Shown piece by piece: positions 31,054-36,032 of a DNA stretch of 36,032 nt; the first letter of the stretch is position 1, and every line of letters begins with the position of its first letter. Source of the DNA: DASSBR01 sp035688265 (GTDB lineage: Bacteria; Pseudomonadota; Gammaproteobacteria; Natronospirales; DASSBR01); contig DASSNE010000013.1 in assembly GCA_035688265.1 (NCBI GenBank), forward strand, positions 1-36,032, read 5' to 3'. The translations under genes were made by a program, and so were the position numbers. Below the pieces are notes generated by a model. The model made no database searches. It was not told where the DNA came from and saw nothing but the letters and a program-made list of their open reading frames with translations.

Positions 31054-31878
31054 ATGCTCAGAATACTGCTCATTTTCCTGTCGACGGTGCCGACGGCTTT
31101 TGCCGCAACTCTTCCGACGCCCAGCCCCGTCCCCGGCGGCATCGCCATCGTTCCATTGCCGGCACACGCCGAGCAGGCGAGCTACGACGGCCGCCGCGTG
31201 ATGGTCATGCCGCACGACGGCCGGCGCTACGCGGTGATCGGCGTGCCGCTCGACACGCAACCGGGCGAACAGACGCTGACGGTAAAAACCGCCGGCGGAG
31301 AGCGCCGGCTGTCGTTCCAGGTGAACCCGAAGCAGTACGCGACGCAGCGCCTGACGATCAAGAACAAGAGCATGGTGACGCTGTCGAAGGCTGATCTTGA
31401 GCGCGTGCATCGCGAGCGCAAGATCATCGATGCCGTCTACGACGACTTCACGCCGTCGCTCTACGCAAAACTGCCGTTTGCGTTGCCGGTCGACGGCATC
31501 GAATCCAGCCCGTTCGGCGTCCGGCGCATTCTGAACGGCAAGCCGCGCTCGCCGCATTCGGGCATCGACATCGCGGCGCCGGCGGGCACGCCGGTGCGCG
31601 CCCCGGCCGACGGCGTCGTCGCCGAGGTCGGCGATTTTTTCTTCAACGGCAACACCGTCATCATCAATCACGGCGAAGGCCTGGTCAGCGTCTACGTCCA
31701 CCTGAGCAAGATCAAGGTGCACGAAGGCGATCACGTCAAACGTGGTCAGATCATCGCGCAGGTCGGCTCGACCGGCCGCACCACCGGCGCCGATCTGCAC
31801 TGGACCGTGACGCTGAACGGCACGAAGATCAATCCCGAGTTGCTGCTGTCGCCGGCAGCACTCGCGTCGTTGCATTGA
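31054..31878 (+). CDS. Secreted M23-family (LytM) peptidase
   Basis: A 274-aa exported protein with a signal peptide (1-18), a beta-rich N-terminal domain and a C-terminal M23 domain (about 145-265). Zinc ligands His168 and Asp172 (H-S-G-I-D) and His249 (D-L-H-W) are present, and His216 fits the Y-x-H-L-S position. The usual H-x-H of the family reads D-x-H here, so one expected active-site His is Asp247. This could reduce activity or mark a subgroup. Active members cut peptidoglycan cross-links; inactive ones regulate amidases. It is 44 bp after xseA, beyond the REP pair. Confidence 0.88.
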   Translation: MLRILLIFLSTVPTAFAATLPTPSPVPGGIAIVPLPAHAEQASYDGRRVMVMPHDGRRYAVIGVPLDTQPGEQTLTVKTAGGERRLSFQVNPKQYATQRLTIKNKSMVTLSKADLERVHRERKIIDAVYDDFTPSLYAKLPFALPVDGIESSPFGVRRILNGKPRSPHSGIDIAAPAGTPVRAPADGVVAEVGDFFFNGNTVIINHGEGLVSVYVHLSKIKVHEGDHVKRGQIIAQVGSTGRTTGADLHWTVTLNGTKINPELLLSPAALASLH

Positions 31879-31897
31879 TGCCGGCGGTTCGAACGCT

Positions 31898-34800
31898 TTA
31901 CTGGTCCGCCCGGTAATACTTGACCCACGGCTCGTCCCAGCCGGCCGGGACCGGCGCACGCGCCACGATCACCAGCGGCTTCACATTGAGGCCCTGCAAC
32001 TGGGCATTCAACCGGGCGAGCGGCTTGCCCTTGAGCTTGTGCCAGCGCGCAAGCAGCGCTTGCATCGCATGGCTGGCGTGCTTGAATGCCGCCGCCTGGC
32101 CTTCCGTGGGCGCGCGATCGGCGTTTTCCACCTGGCCCATCACGCTCCTCAGCTTGTAGGCGACGCCGGAGATGATCGGCGGGCCGGCGTATGAATAGAA
32201 GTAATACGGCCCGGCGTCGCGCGGCCCAGCCAGCGCCGTCAATTGCTTCTGGAAAGCGGTGATCGCCGCGGAATTCGCCTTGCGCTCATCCAGTTGTTTC
32301 TGCAGGTCGCGAATTTCTCCCAGCGCCTTCAAGCCGCTGATGGTCTCGTCGTAGGCGCGCTTCGCCAGCTCGAACTGTCGCTTGAGATCGGCCGGCGACG
32401 TTGTCACGCGCGGGTCCATGCGGACCTTCAACGGTTGCGTGTAACTGTGCCCGTTGACGGTGAGCTTTACGGTGTAGGCGCCCGGCAGCACCCACGGCGC
32501 CATCGCGACCTTCGGCGTTTCGTTGTCCCGCACCGCCTGGTCGGCGTCCAGGCGCCGCGTCAGGCCCGGGATCGGTGCGTAATGCATGTTCCAGATGTAG
32601 CGGTGATGGCCTGCCGTGGCCGATAAATGCTGCGGCGGGCGCGGCCACCAGGCCGGCACGCGCAGTTCATCCAGCGGAATCGGCTTCTCCGGATCGTCGC
32701 TCGAATAATGCCGCACCAGGTTGCCGTTGGCGTCCAAAATATCGAGCGTAATCGGGCCTTGCACGTCCTTGCCGAGGTAATAGTCGATGATCGCGCCGGG
32801 AGGCGGATTGTCCATGAACGGCATCCGCCACGGCGTCGGTGGATTCATCCCCCAGCGCACGCGGGTCGCGAGTTCGGGCTTGTAGAGCGTGACCTCGGAC
32901 TTGGCAACCTTGGCATCAATCTGACGCAGCGGCGTGATGTCGTCGAGAATCTGGAAGCCCCGGCCGTGCGTGGCGGCGATCAGATCGTTGGCCTTGATTT
33001 CGAGATCGCGCACCGAGATCGCCGGCATATTCAGGCGCAGCGACTGCCACTGATCGCCGTCGTCGAACGACACGTACACCTGCGTTTCGGTGCCGGCGAA
33101 CAACAGGCCCTGGCGCTTGGGATCCTCGATGATCACGTTGGTGGCGGCGCCGTCCGGAATACCCGTGTCGATCTCGGTCCAGGTCTTGCCGAAATCGCGC
33201 GTCCGAAACAGATGCGGACGCTGATCGTCGAGCTGCATCGTGTTGATTGCGGCGTACGCGGTGCCGCGGTCGAAGTGCGATGCCTCCATGCCGTACACGG
33301 CCCACCACGGCTTCATCTTCGGCGGCGTGACATTTTTCCAGTGCTTGCCGCCGTCAGTGGTCAGCTGAATCAAGCCGTCGTCGGTGCCGGCCCAGATAAC
33401 GTTAATGTCCAGCGGCGACGGCGCCAGCGCATACACGACCGCGCGGTTCTTCGATTTGGGCTTGATCGTCTTCGCGTATTTGCCGACGTTTTCCGGCACC
33501 TTCCAGTGCCCCTTGCGCGTCAGGTCGGGACTGATTTGCGTCCAGTGATTGCCGCCGTCGCGCGTCTTCCAGACGACATTGGAAGCGAAGTACAGAATGT
33601 GCGGATCCACCGGCGAAAACAGCAGCGGCATGGTGCGCAGAATGCGATAGTTGTCGCCCTTGGGCGGCCCGACGTACTGGATCTGACCGGTCTTGCGGTT
33701 GTAACGCGTGACGCGCCCACCGTAGACGATATTTGGATCGAGCGGGTCCGGCGCCGCCCGGCCATATTCGATCACGCCCACCGGATGCCAGTCGTGCGCC
33801 GTGATCTGACCGTCGTTGCCGCGGCTCAAGACGCAGGCGGAACCGCTGTCCTGGTCGCCGCCGCAGACGCGGTACGGATAATGATTGTCGGTGGCCACGT
33901 CGTACATTGCCGCGGTCGGCTGGTTGTACCACGAGCTCCACGACTTGCCGCCGTTCACACTGATGATGGTGCCCTGGTCGACCACCGCGAACAGCAGTTT
34001 TGAATTGTTCGGGCTGATCCACAGGCGCTGGTAATCGTCGCCGCCCGGCGCGCCGCGAAGGCCGGTCCAGGTCTTGCCGCCGTCGGTCGACTTCCACAAG
34101 ACCGGCGTGCAGCTGTAGACGATGTCCGGGTTCTTCGGATCCACCGTCAGCGTGGGCAGATCGCCGCCGCCGACGCGGGCAGCGGGGCGCGGGTCGGTCG
34201 TGATCTTGCGCCAGTGGGCGCCGGCGTCGTCGGATCGATAAATGTGAACGTCGCGGCCGGTCGCGACCGAGGCGTACAGCCGCGCAGGATCGCTCGGCGC
34301 CACTGTCAGTTGAACCTGCGACACGCCTTTGGGCAGCCCGACTGTCAGGCGATGCCAAGTGTCGCCGCCGTCGGTGGATTTGAAGATGCCGCCCGACGTG
34401 CCGCCGAACGAGTCGCTTTCCCACGGCGCCTGTTGCTGCTGCCACATCGTCGCGTACAGAATCTGCGGGTTGGACGGATCGAAGTCGACGTCGTCGCCGC
34501 TGGTGTACGCGTCGATGTAGAGCACTTTCTCGAACGTCTTGCCGCCGTCGGTCGAACGAAAAATACCGCGCTGCTTGTTGGGCCCGTAAGGGTGGCCCAT
34601 CGCAGCGACGAACAGGCGGTTCGGATTGTGCGGATCGACGATGACCTTGGCGATCTTCTGCGTATCGCGCAGCCCCAGGTGCGTCCAGGTCTTGCCGGCA
34701 TCGGTCGACTTGTACATGCCGTTGCCGAGGGCGCCGTCGGGGCGGATGATCCCCTCGCCGCTGCCGACGTAAATGATATTCGGATCGGACGGCGCCACCG

Positions 34801-35110
34801 CGATGGAGCCGATCGAGCCGGTGGATTGCTGGTCGAAGATCGGCTTCCAGGTGCGACCGTAGTCGCTGGACTTCCAGATGCCGCCGTTATCGGCGCCCGC
34901 GTAGAACACCGGCGGATTGCCGGGCACGGCATCGAGCGCATGCATGCGCCCGCCGCGCAGCGGACCAATCGCCCGCCAGTGCAGCTGCGAAAAAAGCGCC
35001 TGGTCGTAGGTTCCGGAGGTATGCCGGGATCGAGCCTGAGCCGCCGGACACGCCGTGCCGAACGAAAAAGCCGCCAGCGCGGCAGCAATGGTCAACAGGG
35101 ATGGTCTCAC
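31898..35110 (-). CDS. Large secreted BNR-repeat (sortilin/VPS10-like beta-propeller) protein
   Basis: A 1070-aa exported protein. It has a signal peptide (1-26), then two beta-propellers built from about eleven BNR (Asp-box) repeats of the form S-T-D-G-G-K-T-W or close variants (examples: S-S-D-Y-G-R-T-W, S-T-D-A-G-K-T-W, T-R-D-F-G-K-T-W). The C-terminal part (about 740 on) has a D-P-R-V domain with L-P-G-A-Y-T-V-K-L-T and a helical region (P-A-D-L-K-R-Q-F-E-L-A). This is the common bacterial WD40/YVTN/BNR-like glycosidase-type family, often annotated as sortilin-like or glycosyl hydrolase. No enzymatic residues can be named with confidence and the role is unknown. Confidence 0.88.
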   Translation of the reverse strand: MRPSLLTIAAALAAFSFGTACPAAQARSRHTSGTYDQALFSQLHWRAIGPLRGGRMHALDAVPGNPPVFYAGADNGGIWKSSDYGRTWKPIFDQQSTGSIGSIAVAPSDPNIIYVGSGEGIIRPDGALGNGMYKSTDAGKTWTHLGLRDTQKIAKVIVDPHNPNRLFVAAMGHPYGPNKQRGIFRSTDGGKTFEKVLYIDAYTSGDDVDFDPSNPQILYATMWQQQQAPWESDSFGGTSGGIFKSTDGGDTWHRLTVGLPKGVSQVQLTVAPSDPARLYASVATGRDVHIYRSDDAGAHWRKITTDPRPAARVGGGDLPTLTVDPKNPDIVYSCTPVLWKSTDGGKTWTGLRGAPGGDDYQRLWISPNNSKLLFAVVDQGTIISVNGGKSWSSWYNQPTAAMYDVATDNHYPYRVCGGDQDSGSACVLSRGNDGQITAHDWHPVGVIEYGRAAPDPLDPNIVYGGRVTRYNRKTGQIQYVGPPKGDNYRILRTMPLLFSPVDPHILYFASNVVWKTRDGGNHWTQISPDLTRKGHWKVPENVGKYAKTIKPKSKNRAVVYALAPSPLDINVIWAGTDDGLIQLTTDGGKHWKNVTPPKMKPWWAVYGMEASHFDRGTAYAAINTMQLDDQRPHLFRTRDFGKTWTEIDTGIPDGAATNVIIEDPKRQGLLFAGTETQVYVSFDDGDQWQSLRLNMPAISVRDLEIKANDLIAATHGRGFQILDDITPLRQIDAKVAKSEVTLYKPELATRVRWGMNPPTPWRMPFMDNPPPGAIIDYYLGKDVQGPITLDILDANGNLVRHYSSDDPEKPIPLDELRVPAWWPRPPQHLSATAGHHRYIWNMHYAPIPGLTRRLDADQAVRDNETPKVAMAPWVLPGAYTVKLTVNGHSYTQPLKVRMDPRVTTSPADLKRQFELAKRAYDETISGLKALGEIRDLQKQLDERKANSAAITAFQKQLTALAGPRDAGPYYFYSYAGPPIISGVAYKLRSVMGQVENADRAPTEGQAAAFKHASHAMQALLARWHKLKGKPLARLNAQLQGLNVKPLVIVARAPVPAGWDEPWVKYYRADQ

Positions 35111-35201
35111 GGGTCTCCTCCTTTAACGGCAACAGCGCAGCACAGGCAGCGGCCGTAAGGGTCGGGCCCAACAGGGCGGTATGTCAAGGGCAGCGCCAGT
35201 T

Positions 35202-35252
35202 CGTGACACCGGTGGGATCGCCTGTGACAGTTGTCACGAAGAACTATTGACA
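35202..35252 (+). promoter_or_regulatory. TGACA-rich operator-like region upstream of the ABC gene
   Basis: GTGACA at 35203, a GTGACA-GT-TGTCAC inverted repeat (35224-35237), and a TTGACA at 35247-35252 lie together. TTCGTGACA (35200-35208) is also inverted as TGTCACGAA (35232-35240). TTGACA could be a -35, but no -10 is evident in the GC-rich bases that follow. A TetR- or GntR-type operator is possible (inference). The rest of 35111-35313 shows nothing recognisable. Confidence 0.35.
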
Positions 35253-35313
35253 CTTTCGACTGGCGGGCGGGCGGCAGGGCACGCATCCTGTTGCCGTCCC
35301 TGGGAGTAATGAC

Positions 35314-36032
35314 ATGCACATCAGTCACGAGCGCAGCGGCGACGTAATCGCCGAACTGCACAAAGTCACCAAGCGGTACGGCAAAGTAACCGCGGTCGAC
35401 GATATTGCACTGAGCGTCCGCTGCGGCGAGGTGCTGGCGCTACTCGGCCCCAACGGGGCCGGCAAGACCACCAGCATCAACATGTTGCTGGGTCTCGTGC
35501 GACCCACGGCCGGCGAAGTGCGATTGTTCGGCCGTCCGCCGCGGGAACTCGCGGCCCGGCGCCGGGTCGGGGCGATGCTCCAGGAGGCGCGCTTCGACGG
35601 CCGCGTCCGGGTGTCGGAATGCCTGGCTTTGTACGCCGGCTATTACCCGGCCCCGCTTGCCGTCGACACCGCGTTGCGGCTCGCCGGCATCGGCGACCTG
35701 GCAAAGCGGCCCATTACCAAGCTGTCGGGAGGACAAAAGCAGCGGCTGATGTTCGCCCTGGCGCTCGTCGGCAACCCCGAGTTGCTGTTCCTCGACGAGC
35801 CCACGGCCGGGCTCGACGTCGAAGGGCGACGCGCCGTCTGGACGGCGCTGCGCGAGCTGATCGGCGCCGGCCGCACGATCGTGCTGACGACGCATTACCT
35901 CGAGGAAGCCGATGCGCTCGCCGACCGCATCGTCGTCGTCAATCATGGCCGCGTCATCGCCGAAGGCAGTCCCGCCGAAATCAAGGCGCGCGCAGCACTC
36001 GTGCGTATTCGCTGCAGCACGCACCTGTCGAT
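35314..36032 (+). CDS. ABC transporter ATP-binding protein (DrrA/CcmA type), cut by the right edge
   Basis: The first 239 residues of an ABC ATPase; the frame is open to the window end. It has Walker A (G-P-N-G-A-G-K-T-T), signature L-S-G-G-Q-K-Q-R, Walker B (L-L-F-L-D-E-P-T-A-G-L-D) and the switch His in T-T-H-Y-L-E-E-A-D, followed by G-R-V-I-A-E-G-S-P. This is the pattern of ATPases paired with ABC-2 permeases for drug or polysaccharide export. The ATG at 35314 follows GGGAG. A permease gene would be expected just beyond the window. Confidence 0.92.
   Translation, partial: MHISHERSGDVIAELHKVTKRYGKVTAVDDIALSVRCGEVLALLGPNGAGKTTSINMLLGLVRPTAGEVRLFGRPPRELAARRRVGAMLQEARFDGRVRVSECLALYAGYYPAPLAVDTALRLAGIGDLAKRPITKLSGGQKQRLMFALALVGNPELLFLDEPTAGLDVEGRRAVWTALRELIGAGRTIVLTTHYLEEADALADRIVVVNHGRVIAEGSPAEIKARAALVRIRCSTHLS

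Overview
The window is GC-rich, densely coded bacterial chromosome. Gene content and order point to a gammaproteobacterium, perhaps near Xanthomonadales or Nevskiales: fur divergent from bamE, ratA-rnfH divergent from smpB, the mltF / tadA-guaA-guaB / xseA neighbourhood, GlyGly-CTERM surface proteins, and a paired REP element of the gammaproteobacterial TGTAGGAGCG type. The exact lineage is inference. Most of the window is ordinary chromosome; the unusual material is in and around stable-RNA genes and in short intergenic repeats.

Layout. 1-3.8 kb: a possible gene start running off the left end, fur, bamE, a ratA-rnfH-DHA2 transporter operon, and smpB. 3.8-7.7 kb: a large glycine-rich GlyGly-CTERM surface protein, then ssrA (tmRNA). 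The T-loop of ssrA is interrupted by a 261-nt group I intron, and a LAGLIDADG endonuclease gene lies just past the ssrA terminator. 7.8-9.7 kb: a D-2-hydroxyacid dehydrogenase-type flavoprotein, tRNA-Ala(CGC), a truncated tRNA-Arg 5' end and an intact tRNA-Arg(CCU). 9.7-13.1 kb: a subtilisin-like GlyGly-CTERM protease, an acetyltransferase and a small acidic protein. 13.1-16.4 kb: a three-gene lipid-linked sugar transfer set (GT2, LAB_N membrane protein, ArnT-like GT83) and a YjbQ-family gene.

16.5-23.0 kb looks like an envelope-stress module: an OmpR-class regulator and sensor kinase, divergent from a Spy/CpxP-like chaperone, MacA, MacB and an SH3-domain secreted protein. The divergent region carries two GTAAC-N5-GTTAC palindromes. 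Related GTAAC units at exact 10-bp spacing lie upstream of the 825-aa surface protein, which suggests one regulator may serve both. 23.0-24.3 kb: a YkvA-type protein, an intact tRNA-Ser(CGA) and three decaying tRNA-Ser copies. The copies are interrupted by a roughly 72-74 nt structured element that sits at the same TT/CGA target in the T-loop of one copy and the anticodon loop of another.

24.3-31.0 kb: mltF, tadA, guaA, guaB and xseA. Four different heptanucleotide repeat tracts in this stretch share the pattern GGWNNGN; two of them are inside the N-terminal coding regions of tadA and guaA. xseA ends inside a paired REP element. 31.0-36.0 kb: an M23 peptidase, a large BNR-repeat (sortilin-like) secreted protein, and an ABC-transporter ATPase cut by the right end.

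The observations most worth checking are the tmRNA intron with its external endonuclease gene, the tRNA-Ser array with its small TTCGA-targeting element, and the heptad tracts.
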